Positions 21,301 through 31,680 of a stretch of 64,000 nucleotides of DNA are shown here, piece by piece. A program made the position numbers and the translations under genes. This DNA is from Pseudomicrostroma phylloplanum (Eukaryota > Basidiomycota > Exobasidiomycetes > Microstromatales): positions 186,001 to 250,000 of the forward strand of contig BCHS01000010.1 in assembly GCA_039545275.1 (NCBI GenBank), given 5' to 3'. The stretch's first letter is position 1. Every line of letters starts with the position of its first letter. The notes under the pieces are model-generated. The model had not been told where the DNA came from, did no database searches, and saw only the letters and a list, made by a program, of their open reading frames with translations.

Positions 21301-21787
21301 CTTGCCACCTCGCAGAGCGCAGGGCGAGTTGGGGGCTACAGCGTCTGAAGTGACAGGGGCGGTAGCTACAGTTGGAGGTGAAGATGAAGATGAAGACATG
21401 ACTGGAGCAGCGGTCGAGAGGGACGTTGAAGCAGGAGCAAGACAGCGCGCCCCTCTGCAGGCACGTACGACGGAGCAGGAAGAGGAGGAGATGTCCTTCC
21501 TCACAGACCTCTTTTCGAAGCAGCTCAACACCCGTCGCTCCCAAGCCGACGGCGCAAAAAGCAAGGGCGGTGCCGCTTCTACTGCGAGTCAGCAGAAGAA
21601 GAGCGCAGCTGCTTCGCCGGCATCCACGCCCAAATCAAACGGGCACAAGGAAGCAAGTGGCACACCGCGTTCCGTTTCTTCTTCGGCTCGCAAAGCGTCA
21701 CAAGCCTCGGCTGGCGGTGAGTCTCCTGCCTCGTCGAGTACACCAACACGGTCTGCGGCAGCGAAGAAGAGGAAGAGCTTGAGCTGA
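18357..21787 (+). CDS. UTP17: WD40 t-UTP protein UTP17/NAN1 (WDR75)
   Basis: Three exons (18357-18682, 18774-19816, 19896-21787) with introns of 91 and 79 bp give about 1086 aa. Exon 1 is an Ala/Ser/Lys-rich disordered N-terminus. WD-type blades follow: ITASLDGTIKVWDYLDAVI, FVSDERLVSLAFHPTEPSFA, LLSGGEEAVLVLWQL, then a second propeller (FVTTGLDKKVKTWRI, KATWSPDGSLLAVAQG). The last ~250 residues are low complexity with a basic nuclear-type tail (AAKKRKSLS). This matches UTP17/NAN1, a t-UTP subcomplex member linking rDNA transcription to pre-18S processing in the SSU processome. All three exons join in frame and the blades read through the junctions. It is longer than yeast Nan1 (about 900 aa) because of both tails. 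Confidence 0.88.
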
Positions 21788-22394
21788 GGGACAAGGTGAA
21801 GAAGTAAGGCTTGTGTGAGAGCGCGGAAGGGAGGGTGTATCACGCATTGCTTGCTTGTCTGTCTATTGCCTCTCGGTCATCATCATTTGTCATCACCCCT
21901 TGCACTTCTGTGAGACTTGCGCAAAACCATCAGCATTGCCATTGAATCTCGTCTGTGGTGACGACGTTGCGCTGACAATTCTGACGCAGGCACCTAATGC
22001 AGAAGAGCGCGGCCGTGAACGACGTACCAGAGAACTGGCGAGGTGCAATTGCCGGGACGTGAGAGTGCATTACGTAAGGTACACAGTGGCCACCTTCCGG
22101 CTTGATAGATCTAGATAAGATCCAGATGTGCGGGCCGGCTCGCCCTTTCCGCCTCTCTTTCCGTTCGTCGCTGTTGAGACGGACTCCGGAGAATTGACTC
22201 GAGAGAACTCGATTCCTTGGCGGGGACACTTTCGTGCCTATCCTCCCTCTGCTTTCAGGTCTTGTCTTATCGTCATCGTCGTCATCGTTAGATTCTTCAG
22301 TCTTTTCTCCCGATATCATCGTTGCTCGTCTGTGTCATCCTCCCTTTTTCTTTCTCCTTTTCGATATCCTTCGCTTCCTTCTAGGGCGAGGAAT
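21788..22394. other. UTP17-ADAL intergenic region
   Basis: This 607-bp gap lies between two + strand genes. The ADAL frame stays open upstream to 22128 but only from a GTG, with no in-frame ATG, so it is taken as 5' UTR. Nothing else is recognisable. Confidence 0.5.
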
Positions 22395-23489
22395 ATGGCC
22401 TTCCTACCATACACGTCCTCCGACCTAGCCTTTTCCTGCTCTCTAGCAAAAGTCGAGCTCCATGCCCACCTGAACGGCTCGGTGCGTCGCTCCACACTCG
22501 CTTCCCTCGCCGTCTCCCTCGGTCTGTCCCCAGACGCAATCGCCGCCTCTTCTCAAATCCTGCCTGGGGACACTCGCTCCACCAGTGCTCAATTCTCCGT
22601 CTTCCACTTAGCGCACAAGTGTATTCGGGGAGCAAAGGTGGTACGGAGGGTTGCACGGGAGGTTTTGGAGGATTGGAGTGAAGACGGAGTGGTGTATGCG
22701 GAGGTGAGGACGACGCCGAGGGCGCACGAGGAGGTGGGGCTGAGCGTAGAGGGGTATGTGCAGGCTGTTCTGGACGGCTTTCGGGATCATCAAGAGGCGG
22801 CCGCTGCCGCTGCCTCTTCATCTTTGTCAACACTTTCAGCACGAGCGCAGAGAAGATGCCATGCACGCTTGATCCTGTCGATCGACCGAAGAGACCCGGC
22901 CGAGGTGGCTGAACGCACAGTGGATCTAGCGCTGCGCTACCGCTCTCAAGGCGTCGTCGGCATCGACCTCAGCGGCGACCCTACGCTAGGCCAGTGGTCC
23001 AACTGGGAGCCAGCGCTGCATCGCGCCCGAGCTCAAGGACTCAAGATCACAATTCACGCTGGCGAGGTACCAGACTCGGACGAGGAGACGGCTGAGATGC
23101 TTGCCTTCCATCCCGATAGGTTCGGACACGTATGTTACCTATCACCTACTAATGCCAAACGACTCGAGGAAGCCCGACCGAAGATCCCACTAGAGCTCTG
23201 TCTCACCTCCAATCTACTGGTGTGTCCTCAGGTCGTGCCGGAGTACTCTGCTCACCATTTTGCACGACATTACGCGCAAGATTACCCGGTCGCGCTTTGC
23301 ACGGACGATACGGCCGTCTTTGGGAGTAGCCTGAGTCAGGAGTACGCCATTGCTATGCAGGCATTTGGGCTTTCCAGAGAAGAGACCAAGCGGATCGCGA
23401 GAGATGCTTTACAGGCATCTTTCCTGAACAGGAGCGATCCGCTGTGGGCGGAGCTGGAGAGAGTGGTAGGGCAAGAAGCGATACTTTAG
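22395..23489 (+). CDS. ADAL: ADAL-type N6-methyl-AMP deaminase (adenosine deaminase-like)
   Basis: One exon, 364 aa, the usual length of ADAL/MAPDA proteins (about 350). Metal ligands H23 and H25 lie in ELHAHLNGS. The region TIHAGEV places H221 and catalytic E224, and CTDD (D304/D305) supplies the last metal-binding Asp. The spacing ALCTDDTAVFGSSLSQEY is characteristic of ADAL rather than classical adenosine deaminase. Family members hydrolyse N6-methyl-AMP to IMP and methylamine, clearing modified nucleotides released from RNA and DNA turnover. A ~12-residue Ala/Ser-rich insertion sits near residues 134-148. The first in-frame ATG was used. It is convergent with YOR1, whose stop lies 226 bp downstream. 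Confidence 0.88.
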   Translation: MAFLPYTSSDLAFSCSLAKVELHAHLNGSVRRSTLASLAVSLGLSPDAIAASSQILPGDTRSTSAQFSVFHLAHKCIRGAKVVRRVAREVLEDWSEDGVVYAEVRTTPRAHEEVGLSVEGYVQAVLDGFRDHQEAAAAAASSSLSTLSARAQRRCHARLILSIDRRDPAEVAERTVDLALRYRSQGVVGIDLSGDPTLGQWSNWEPALHRARAQGLKITIHAGEVPDSDEETAEMLAFHPDRFGHVCYLSPTNAKRLEEARPKIPLELCLTSNLLVCPQVVPEYSAHHFARHYAQDYPVALCTDDTAVFGSSLSQEYAIAMQAFGLSREETKRIARDALQASFLNRSDPLWAELERVVGQEAIL

Positions 23490-23715
23490 TTATGGCTGGC
23501 AGGACCAGCGAGGCAAGTGGGAGGAACAACCGAGTCACACTATCGGTAGATGAGATTAGTTTAATGTGCATTACAATCAGGAATACAGACTGGGAAAATG
23601 ATAGAAGATGCAGGATCAAAACAAGAAAGATGGCAGTACTGAGCAAGCCCGAGGGGCAGACGTATAGACCATGCATGCTGAGACGGCGCAGGAAGAGCCA
23701 CGAGCAGATTGCAGA

Positions 23716-26700
23716 TTAGAGCGCCTCGGCCCTGAGCATCTCTTCGCGAGTGATGGACGCCTTGAGACACATGTCGCGGAAAATCGAGTCCATCTTATCA
23801 TACAATGCCAGCGGGTGATCGTACTCCACCACGGCGCCCTTGTCCATCACAGCGACCTTGTCGTAGGTGATGATCGTGCGCAGTCGATGCGCGATGCAAA
23901 GGAGCGTTTTGGTGCCAAACTCGGTTCGAATCGTCTCCTGAATCCTTGCGTCGGTCTTGACATCGACGGAGGCAGTAGCCTCGTCCAGGAGGATGATTTG
24001 AGAGTCCTTGACTAGGGCACGCGCGAGAGAGACGAGGGAGCGTTGACCCAGACTGAGATTGCCGCCCTCCTCTTCGACGATGCTGTCGAGAGTGAAGCGC
24101 TGCGCTGCTTTCTTCTTGGGCTTCTCCGAGCCAGAGCCTAGAGCAATGGCCGATGCATCCGCACTCTCCGGCCCCTCCTCCGACACCTCATCCACGTCGT
24201 CGTTGAGGTAAGCTCTCTTCAGTGCGTCATTCAGACGAGCGTCGTCGTACTCCCCGAACGGATCCAGATTGCTGCGCAATGTACCGCTGAAGATGAGCGG
24301 ATCCTGAGGCAGCATGGCAATTCGTCGTCGGAGGTCTGCGAGACCGATCTTGGCCACGTCGATTCCGTCGATGGTCACTGAGCCGCTGTTGAGCTCTACT
24401 AGTCTCAACAATGCAGTCAGCAGACTAGACTTGCCTGCTCCGGTACGACCAACGATGCCGACCTTCTCACCGCCCTCCACGTGGAGATTGACGTCACTGA
24501 GCACAAGAGGTAGACCCTCACGGTAGCGAAGCGAGACACCCTTGATATCGATCTCTCCAGACGAAGGCCAAGAAGCAGGCAAGCCAGCGCCAGTCTCCTG
24601 AGACGCCTCCTGGTCGAGGGAGTTGGCGTAATAGGCGATACGCTCTACAGAGTTCATATCGTTCTCGACTTCGGCAACCTGACGCGTCATCCAAGAGAAG
24701 GACTGTGCCGTCGAGACTACGTAAGAGAGGGCAACACCGACTTGAGCAGGCGAGAGAGATGCCGAGGTGGCGGCGACCATGATGGCTACCACGAGCGTCA
24801 GGATCGATCCGAGGAAATCGAGACGGATACCGAGCCATCGCTGATTGACAATGGTGATGAAATAGGCTCTGTTCTCTTCGTCGTTCTTCTTCATGTTCAT
24901 CTTGACGAAAGACGAGACCTCGTTATAGGCGCGAATGACCACGAGGCCGCTCAGACTCTCGCCAAAATGGGCATAGAGCGTTGAACGGAGGATAGCATCG
25001 AGCCTCTTGACCTCTCGGGCACTGCTTCGATAGAAGATAGCGCCAAAGTAGTAGGCAAAGATGAGGACGGCGACGATGACCACAAAGTAGTGTGTGAGAA
25101 CGGTGATGAGAATGACACTTCCGGCCACTGTACCCAGTGTGTTCAAAGCCATCCTGAAAGCATCGGCGAGCTGGTTGTCCGCGACGTCAATGTCCTTTGT
25201 GAGGATGTTCATGATTCGACCTACGGGCGTTGTGTCGAAGAAGGACATCTTGGCGAAGATGATACCCCTCATGGCATCGTGATGGAGGTTGGCACAGGCC
25301 CAGAAGCTGAGCATGCTCGTTGTGAAACCCATGGCAAAGGTCATGATAGCTTGGGCCACTCCGAGAGCGGCATAGACTCCCATGTACAGTCCTCGGTTGT
25401 CATAAGAGTCACCAAACTGCTGGTCTTGCCAGAACACTAGCCAGTACGAGTTCATCACAGTTGCGCCCTGCATCAGGCAGACGGTGAAGATGACGAGGGG
25501 GAGCATGTACTCGCCGCGCCCAGCCTTCAAGTAGGACCTGTAGACATCGAGAGCGACAGATCCGGTGTTTCGTTGTTCTTTCGTCATGACGCCGTCGTCC
25601 CCGGCCTCCTTCTTCTGTTGCTTCGAGTGAAGCTCGTCCGCTGTAGCCTTGGCCGTCTTCTTCTTGGCAGTCTCGATTGCGTCTCCCTCGTCTTCGATGT
25701 GCGCTTCCATTTCCTCCTCCTGCTCGCCTCCAAACTCGGCCATGAGGTTTGCAAAAGCGCCGTTGGGGCGTGCGCGCAGCTCCTCGTACGTACCGCTCTC
25801 GGCAATGGTTCCGTTGGTCATGGTCACGATGCGGTCGACGGAATGAAGGTGGTGAAGGGCGTGAGTGACGAGAATGACCGTCTTGCCTTGAGCCTTGAGG
25901 TCCAGAATGGCATTTTGGAAGATCGCCTTGCCAACGTGGGCGTCTAGCGCAGAGAGAATATCGTCGAAGAGGTATACATCGGCCTGGAAGTACAGGGCCC
26001 TTGCGATGCTGACCCTTTGCTTCTGTCCACCGCTCAAAGTGATACCTCGCTCTCCAATTCCGGTAGAGTCGCCGTGAGGAAGGGCGTCAAGATCCGCGCC
26101 CAGCTCGGCAAGACCGACACACCTCCAGTATCGCGTTGCATCGAAAGGCTGACCAAAGACGATGTTCTCGCGGACAGTAGCAGCCTGGATCCAGGCTGTC
26201 TGAGGCACGTAGGCTACTCCTTGAGTACCCCAGGTGACGAGACCTCCTTTCTTGGGCATCTCTCCCAAACAGGCAGAAAGCAGTGAACTCTTACCACATC
26301 CGACTGGTCCCACGATGGCACACAGTTGGCCCTTCGGAATGTTCAAGTCCAAGTTAGACAGCATGAACGGAGCCTGCTTCTCCTCTGGCTTCTCAGAAGC
26401 AGCTCCACCATCGGCGAGGTTTGGGCCGGCTCGGTCCTCTGTGACTGTTGCTTCAGTGCTATCACCAGCAACGCCTGCAGCTTGTTCCACCTTGGCCTGA
26501 TCAGCAGCAGTGATCTTGTCCTTTTTGGACCGTTTTGATTCGGCCGCCTTGACCTTGTCTTTCTTGCTGCCCATACCAACGGCAGCGGTGGGCGCTGTAG
26601 TCTCGTACCACTGAAACGTGCCGTCGACGATCTGAAGTGCGTCGCCCGACTCGACATTGTACTGTGCCTCGTCTTCGATTTGGTCTCCTTCAAAGACCAC

Positions 26701-28437
26701 TCTCAAGCGCAGGAAAGCGTTCCACGCGTCCGACCCCGAAGAGAGTGCGAGAGGCAAGAACATGAGGGGCATTCGCAAGAGCTGGAAAAGCGTGAGGGCG
26801 GTGAAGATCTCGGTGGCTTGAAGATCCTGGCGAACAGTGTAGTAGACGACGAAACTGACGACAGCAGCAAGCGTCGGTAAAGTGAATGAGATGGCCTGTT
26901 GGAAACTGCGCAAGACCAGCAGCTTCCGAATGCCTTGCAGCTCTTTGCGACGAATGGAAGCGAGACGCTTGAGGAAGTTATTCTCGTACGAGAAGGACTT
27001 GACGATTCGCATGCCTCCGAGGAGCTCGTTGATAAGCTTGCTTCTCTGATCGGTGTATTGCATAGATGCACCTCGGGTGGCAAACATCGATTTGACCATG
27101 ATGCCTTGGAAAGGCATTGAGATGACAAGGAGTGCCAGACCCACCAGTGCAGACGGTCCAATCTGCACGATGAGGAGGATGACACCAATGGCTAGTTGGA
27201 CAGGTGTAGTGAAGATGAGAGGGGCCCAAGCAGATGCAAAGTCGATCCTCGAAACATCCGTCGAGGCATGATTGAGCAGCTTTCCCGGCGACCTGTCCTT
27301 TGGGTTCATCTTTGTTGCTCGTCTAAAAAGACCGCCGATCAAAGCGGACCGAGTGAAGACGCCCACGGACATTGTCCTGAAGAAGAATTGATGTGTGAAC
27401 ATAGCCGCAATGAACTGCATGAAGAAGAGGAGGAACGCCCAGCCAATGCCTTCGCCGATGTTCGGTAGAGGCTGACCTGTGAGGTGTGCGGCATATCGCG
27501 CCTGTCCGAAGGCGATGATCTTGCGAAGCACGAGGGGAGCGGTCATCTGCGCAGTGTCACCAAGTACCTTGACCAACACACCCGACCAGAGCAACCAGGA
27601 CATCTGTGGATGGAGTGACCCGATGAGCGAAGGTCTTTGCCACCCGCTGAAGTTCTTCTCCTTAGGCTTTGTGGGAGCAGCTCCTGGCTTGCCGCCGCCA
27701 CCCTTGCCCTTCTTTTTGGGTGCGGGCGGGTCCCATGCTCCCGGAGGTGGCGCAGCTCGCCAACGAGCCTCCCTCTCCGCAAAGGAAGGGTTGTTCTTGC
27801 CTCTCCTTCCCGTAGCGGTACGGTAAGCAATTGAGGTTCGCCAGCGTAGCGACTTGGCGAAGCCGATGGGAATCTCACCGGCAGCGAGCTTCTGATTGTA
27901 TTGCTTGGCAGCCTCGGCCCGCCTGTCCCACTCGTCGATTAGCAGTTGCGAAGATCTGCTGCTCTCGCGATCGGGATGGAGTTTGTTGAGATCGGTCGCC
28001 TCTAGAGCGCGCTTGTATCCAAGGACCATGATCGGCGTGGCCCATTGGAATGTGAGCTTGCTGATGATATTAGCAGAGAGTATTGGCGAGGGCTCCGCCT
28101 CGTCCATGGTCAGTGGCGGCGGCGGCGGAGCTGAACGAGGCCGCCAGAACTGCCAGACATGCTGTCGTAGCCTTGCATCGACCTTGCGACGATTGCCAGG
28201 GTTGTACTTGTATCCTTTCGCCTTCTCTTCATCTTCTTCCCCTTCCTTGGCGTCCTTGTCGCCAGACTTCTTCTCCCCGTCCAAGGAATCCGTAGGGCTC
28301 AGGTCAGCAACATCGCGGTCTTGTGTACGCGTAGAGCGGGACGAAGAAGAAGATGACGGGCCAGCGACATTTTGGTCGGCTGTGGCTACCTTCTCTACGT
28401 CGCCCAGACGCGAAGTCGACAGAGCAGGTGCTGCCAT
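23716..28437 (-). CDS. YOR1: YOR1-type ABC transporter (ABCC/MRP subfamily, full length)
   Basis: One exon, 1573 aa. The layout is a long cytosolic N-terminus without TMD0, then TMD1, NBD1, TMD2 and NBD2. NBD1 has Walker A GPVGCGKSS, signature LSGGQKQRVS and Walker B VYLFDDIL. NBD2 has GRTGAGKSS, a variant signature LSLGQRSLVS and IILLDEATASVD. The Asp replacing the catalytic Glu after NBD1 Walker B is normal in ABCC proteins and makes that site degenerate. The N-terminal region (ANIISKLTFQWATPIMVLGY) and overall order match yeast Yor1, a plasma-membrane exporter of oligomycin and other organic anions. A low-complexity Lys/Ala insert precedes NBD1. The substrate cannot be read from the sequence. 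Confidence 0.92.
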   Translation of the reverse strand: MAAPALSTSRLGDVEKVATADQNVAGPSSSSSSRSTRTQDRDVADLSPTDSLDGEKKSGDKDAKEGEEDEEKAKGYKYNPGNRRKVDARLRQHVWQFWRPRSAPPPPPLTMDEAEPSPILSANIISKLTFQWATPIMVLGYKRALEATDLNKLHPDRESSRSSQLLIDEWDRRAEAAKQYNQKLAAGEIPIGFAKSLRWRTSIAYRTATGRRGKNNPSFAEREARWRAAPPPGAWDPPAPKKKGKGGGGKPGAAPTKPKEKNFSGWQRPSLIGSLHPQMSWLLWSGVLVKVLGDTAQMTAPLVLRKIIAFGQARYAAHLTGQPLPNIGEGIGWAFLLFFMQFIAAMFTHQFFFRTMSVGVFTRSALIGGLFRRATKMNPKDRSPGKLLNHASTDVSRIDFASAWAPLIFTTPVQLAIGVILLIVQIGPSALVGLALLVISMPFQGIMVKSMFATRGASMQYTDQRSKLINELLGGMRIVKSFSYENNFLKRLASIRRKELQGIRKLLVLRSFQQAISFTLPTLAAVVSFVVYYTVRQDLQATEIFTALTLFQLLRMPLMFLPLALSSGSDAWNAFLRLRVVFEGDQIEDEAQYNVESGDALQIVDGTFQWYETTAPTAAVGMGSKKDKVKAAESKRSKKDKITAADQAKVEQAAGVAGDSTEATVTEDRAGPNLADGGAASEKPEEKQAPFMLSNLDLNIPKGQLCAIVGPVGCGKSSLLSACLGEMPKKGGLVTWGTQGVAYVPQTAWIQAATVRENIVFGQPFDATRYWRCVGLAELGADLDALPHGDSTGIGERGITLSGGQKQRVSIARALYFQADVYLFDDILSALDAHVGKAIFQNAILDLKAQGKTVILVTHALHHLHSVDRIVTMTNGTIAESGTYEELRARPNGAFANLMAEFGGEQEEEMEAHIEDEGDAIETAKKKTAKATADELHSKQQKKEAGDDGVMTKEQRNTGSVALDVYRSYLKAGRGEYMLPLVIFTVCLMQGATVMNSYWLVFWQDQQFGDSYDNRGLYMGVYAALGVAQAIMTFAMGFTTSMLSFWACANLHHDAMRGIIFAKMSFFDTTPVGRIMNILTKDIDVADNQLADAFRMALNTLGTVAGSVILITVLTHYFVVIVAVLIFAYYFGAIFYRSSAREVKRLDAILRSTLYAHFGESLSGLVVIRAYNEVSSFVKMNMKKNDEENRAYFITIVNQRWLGIRLDFLGSILTLVVAIMVAATSASLSPAQVGVALSYVVSTAQSFSWMTRQVAEVENDMNSVERIAYYANSLDQEASQETGAGLPASWPSSGEIDIKGVSLRYREGLPLVLSDVNLHVEGGEKVGIVGRTGAGKSSLLTALLRLVELNSGSVTIDGIDVAKIGLADLRRRIAMLPQDPLIFSGTLRSNLDPFGEYDDARLNDALKRAYLNDDVDEVSEEGPESADASAIALGSGSEKPKKKAAQRFTLDSIVEEEGGNLSLGQRSLVSLARALVKDSQIILLDEATASVDVKTDARIQETIRTEFGTKTLLCIAHRLRTIITYDKVAVMDKGAVVEYDHPLALYDKMDSIFRDMCLKASITREEMLRAEAL

Positions 28438-29190
28438 CGTAGGCAGCCAGTGGAGCAGGTGATGTGTAGACCACTGAGGATTAATGGATCCGAATACCCT
28501 ATGAATAATTCAATAGATGAGCTCTCCGAATAGGCCAATGAAAAATTCTGAGCAACCTTTGTACGCTGAGCAATCCTAGCTTCCGACTGAGCAATGGAGA
28601 GGCGGATGAATGACTAGGCCGCTCCGGAGGCGAGGGCGTGGCGGCAACGGACTCTTAATTAGTATCGGCTCAGCCTGAGTAGATGATCGGTATATGTAAG
28701 GGACGACACGGGAAGGATGAGCACGATGATGAAAGATGAAGGAAAAGAGGGAAAGGGCCAGCCCAGGAATTGCTCAGTCTTTGATGTCAGCAGCGTGTCG
28801 AGCTAAAGGGGGGTGGGTGGTGGGGGCCGGCCTCAGGGTCTGCTTCTGTGTGTGGGTGCGGGATTCTTGGTTTGGTCAGGCCCTGCGCCACGCGGAAATC
28901 GGGCGACGCTGAGCGGCTTCGGACTATCGGCGGACGTAAGGCATCGGCATCGGCGCCGAGGCTCGGACTCAGCACACAGGCCGACTCCGAGGGACAAGGG
29001 GGACGCGGCCAGGGGTCGTTGCAAAACAATGCTGCTGGGACAGCAAGCGGGGAAAGGAGCATGAGCAACGAAGCATGAAGATAGCAACGTGGGAATATCA
29101 AGGCGAGTCATCAACGCTAGTCTACATGGTCAGCGGAGGAGCGTGTTTATTGCTCCGAAGGTTGGTTCGTTGCAAATTGCCGAGTGACTC
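28438..29190. other. YOR1 promoter region
   Basis: This 753-bp gap lies between the YOR1 start and the end of the next minus-strand gene. It has an AT-richer block (about 28480-28700) next to YOR1 and a GC-rich block beyond. I looked for a yeast-type pleiotropic drug resistance element (TCCGYGGA) and found no full match. Confidence 0.5.
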
Positions 29191-30309
29191 TTACGGGACA
29201 GTCCTCTGCTCCACCCACTCATCTCGGCCAGTCCGCACAGACCGACTCCGTCTGTCCGTTGCCAGGTCGACGAGATCGACAGAGTCCGGGCGGAAGAGCA
29301 TCACGGCAAAGCTATTGCCATACCGTTTGTAACTCGAACATCAGTCTGAGATCGGACCATGCGCTCTTTCGTATGCACTATCGCACTCACTTTCGTTCCG
29401 CTGCTTCGACCAGAGTCTTGAGTTCCCCCTCTGCTAAGCGCTTCTCCAGCTCCTTACGATCCACATTAACCTCCCACGGCCGCTCTTTCCCGCCCAAGGT
29501 CGCATCCTCAGGCTTGCCTGGCCAGCTGTCTGCACCCACAAGCTCCTCGTTGTGAGGATGAGCAGAGCCTGGCTCCGGTCTGTACAGCGCGGCGAAGAGA
29601 GAGGGAGACAGGCACTTGAACAGGCCTAGACGAACACGCTGCCAATCGAAGGCGATATCTTCATGTTCGGCCGAGACAGCCAGAGGAGTGAGGTCTTTGG
29701 CCGGGAAGAGATCGACCGAGGGATGATCGGGATGGGATAGGACATAGAGGGAGCCTGTGAGCCGTGCCTGGAGGATAATCGACGGGACGGGAGTACGACG
29801 AGTCGGTAGCTGCTATACAATCTCTCACCGCAACGAGCTTCCGACAAACCATCTCACCTGCAATGGTTTGTTCGGGAAATACCAGACAACCGCTGCACCG
29901 CTACTCTGCATCGCTTCCCTGACCTTTTGAGACCGTGCGTCGGTAGTGAAGAGCATGGTAGTAGTCGATCCGAAGCGCTCATCGACATACTCTTGCCCCT
30001 CCGATCCTACATTCTCCACTGGCTCATTGAGAAAGCACCGATGCCCTACAGTACGATTGAAGGGTGTGATACGCTGGGTTGCAGAGTCGTATACCGCCGT
30101 AGCGAGGGAGTAGTGGCCTGCGGGTACGACCGAGCAGTCATGAATCTGAGCTCCGTGCGAGGTTGGCGGCCCTGCTACCTGGCTCGAGGCCGATGCTCAC
30201 CTACTCCTGGCGGTCCCTCTCTGACTGCTTCCCTGATGATCTCTTGCCACCTCGGACACGCCTGTGGACTTGTCTCACTCATTCCGCTTTGGATATCCCA
30301 ATCTGACAT
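29191..30309 (-). CDS. FMN-binding PNPOx-like protein (Alr4036 type), four exons
   Basis: Four exons (30309-30201, 30117-29858, 29767-29391, 29311-29191) with introns of 83, 90 and 79 bp give about 288 aa. None of these exons alone is long, so the gene is easy to miss. The assembled protein reads PRWQEIIREAV, then HYSLATAVYDSATQRITPFN, MLFTTDARSQKVREAMQ, AVVWYFPNKPLQARLTGSLY, and a C-terminal NFAVMLFRPDSVDLVDLA. This is the pyridoxamine 5'-phosphate oxidase-like Alr4036 FMN-binding family, split-barrel proteins whose exact fungal substrate is mostly unknown. All three junctions preserve frame and domain continuity. A second in-frame ATG nine codons downstream (30282) is an alternative start. 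The next gene, MRPS12, lies upstream on the same strand. Confidence 0.85.
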
Positions 30310-30635
30310 AGGTGGGGCTAAGGCAAGGTGAGTACTCTGATTATGCGGCTGACAAGGAATACGTGAGGCAAGGTGGAGGCTACTGCTTCTCGAAGAGATG
30401 CCACATCGAGATATTTTAGGAAGCCTCGCTCTCCTGCAAGCGTCCTTTCGCCGACACTCAGTGATCACACGACCGGCTTCTCGTCACAAGGTCAGGCGCG
30501 ATAAGGCGATGAGAGACTCAAGCACAATGGTGCAGGTGTATCATTGTAATGCTGTTTAGCCCAAACAGGCGCTATAATACAAGTGGGCGGGGCAGTGAAG
30601 ACCGGATCGTTTTTTAAATGAAAAACTGGCTGTGC
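30310..30635. other. Intergenic region between MRPS12 and the PNPOx-like gene
   Basis: This 326-bp minus-strand tandem gap holds the MRPS12 3' UTR and the promoter of the FMN-binding gene. The frame of the latter stays open upstream to 30468, but its residues are not conserved-looking. Nothing else is seen. Confidence 0.5.
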
Positions 30636-31340
30636 CTAAGCAGCAGCAGCCTTTGGCTTTTTAGCTGTGAGACGAAACGGATGGGCAGTAGGGGATGAAG
30701 CGATCAGCAATCGTCCCCTCGCCAGAGCGGCAAAGCGTCGAAGCTTTCTCTACCGTTCACAAGACTCACCTCCGTATTTGCTCCTACTCGTCGTCCTACC
30801 CACCACACCAGCGAAATCCAACGCCCCCCTCACCAAATGGTACTTCACACCAGGCACATCCTGCACCCTTCCACCCCTAAGCAGCACCACCGAATGTTCC
30901 TGCAGATTGTGCCCCTCTCCAGGGATGTACGCCGTGACGATCCTCCCATTGGAGCAGCGGACACGAGCGCACTTCCTGATGGCCGAATTGGGCTTCTTGG
31001 GCTTTGTGGTGAAGACCTTTGCGCAGACGCCCTTTACAAAGGGAGCTCCTTCGAGGGCGGGAGATCGGTTGACCGGGGGACGATGTGGTTTGCGGGCGCC
31101 GCGGAGGACTTGCTGGTAGGTCGTGCTGAGGAGAGGGGAGGTCGAGAAGGTGCGCGGGAGGGGTAGAGAGGAGGTCGAGGCAACTGCAGATGCGGAGGCG
31201 GTGGTAGGAATGGACCTCAGAGAGAGGGACCGCAGAGCGGTACGAAGAAGAGAGGTAGAAGCCTGGGCGATCGAGGGGAACGACGGTAACAGGGGTCAGT
31301 TACAGCTTCAACTGTCTCTAGGGGGGGCTGGACTTACCAT
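30636..31340 (-). CDS. MRPS12: Mitochondrial ribosomal protein uS12m (MRPS12)
   Basis: Three exons (31340-31338, 31262-30770, 30664-30636) with introns of 75 and 105 bp give 174 aa. Exon 1 contributes only the ATG, followed at once by GTAAGT. Exon 2 starts [17 protein letters not shown], a typical mitochondrial presequence. The S12 core follows: [19 protein letters not shown], then [39 protein letters not shown] and RTTSRSKYG. The last exon is 29 nt and adds AKKPKAAAA plus the stop, restoring the usual basic S12 tail. uS12 lies at the decoding centre of the small subunit and controls accuracy. Without the splice the presequence has no ATG, which supports the structure. A longer start using the same exon 1 frame is less likely. 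Confidence 0.9.
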
Positions 31341-31680
31341 TGCCTTGAGCTCTGGCGGGTTGCGGTATCGATGCGTTAGGTGGATCAAGATGAGAAGAAT
31401 GGACGAGTCGAAGTCGTCTCTGTCCGTGACACTTTCTTGCGCGCGCGGCTGACAGACGCCCTGCCGACTCGGAAAGGGGGCAGCATCTCGAGGGATGTGA
31501 AGGTCCCTAGCAGCCAAGTTCTACACTCGCAACATCAGTCTGAGGTCCACGAGGATGCCGATGAAGAATGGTGAATTGGTGTAGAGTGTATGATAAAGGG
31601 AACTACGCGAAAACAGAGGAGCCACAATCCGAGAAACGGGAACTGATGACCGCCACCAACTCTACTCTTGCGCTACATAT
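31341..31680. other. MRPS12 promoter / SSC1 3' region
   Basis: This 340-bp gap lies between two minus-strand genes for mitochondrial proteins. No ORF or structure stands out. Confidence 0.45.

Noticed and set aside
28438..29190. Pleiotropic drug response element in the YOR1 promoter
   Set aside because: Only partial matches to TCCGYGGA were found (TCCGCGTG near 28895).
30667..31119. 150-codon + strand open frame
   Set aside because: It is antisense to MRPS12, whose S12 motifs on the minus strand are unmistakable.
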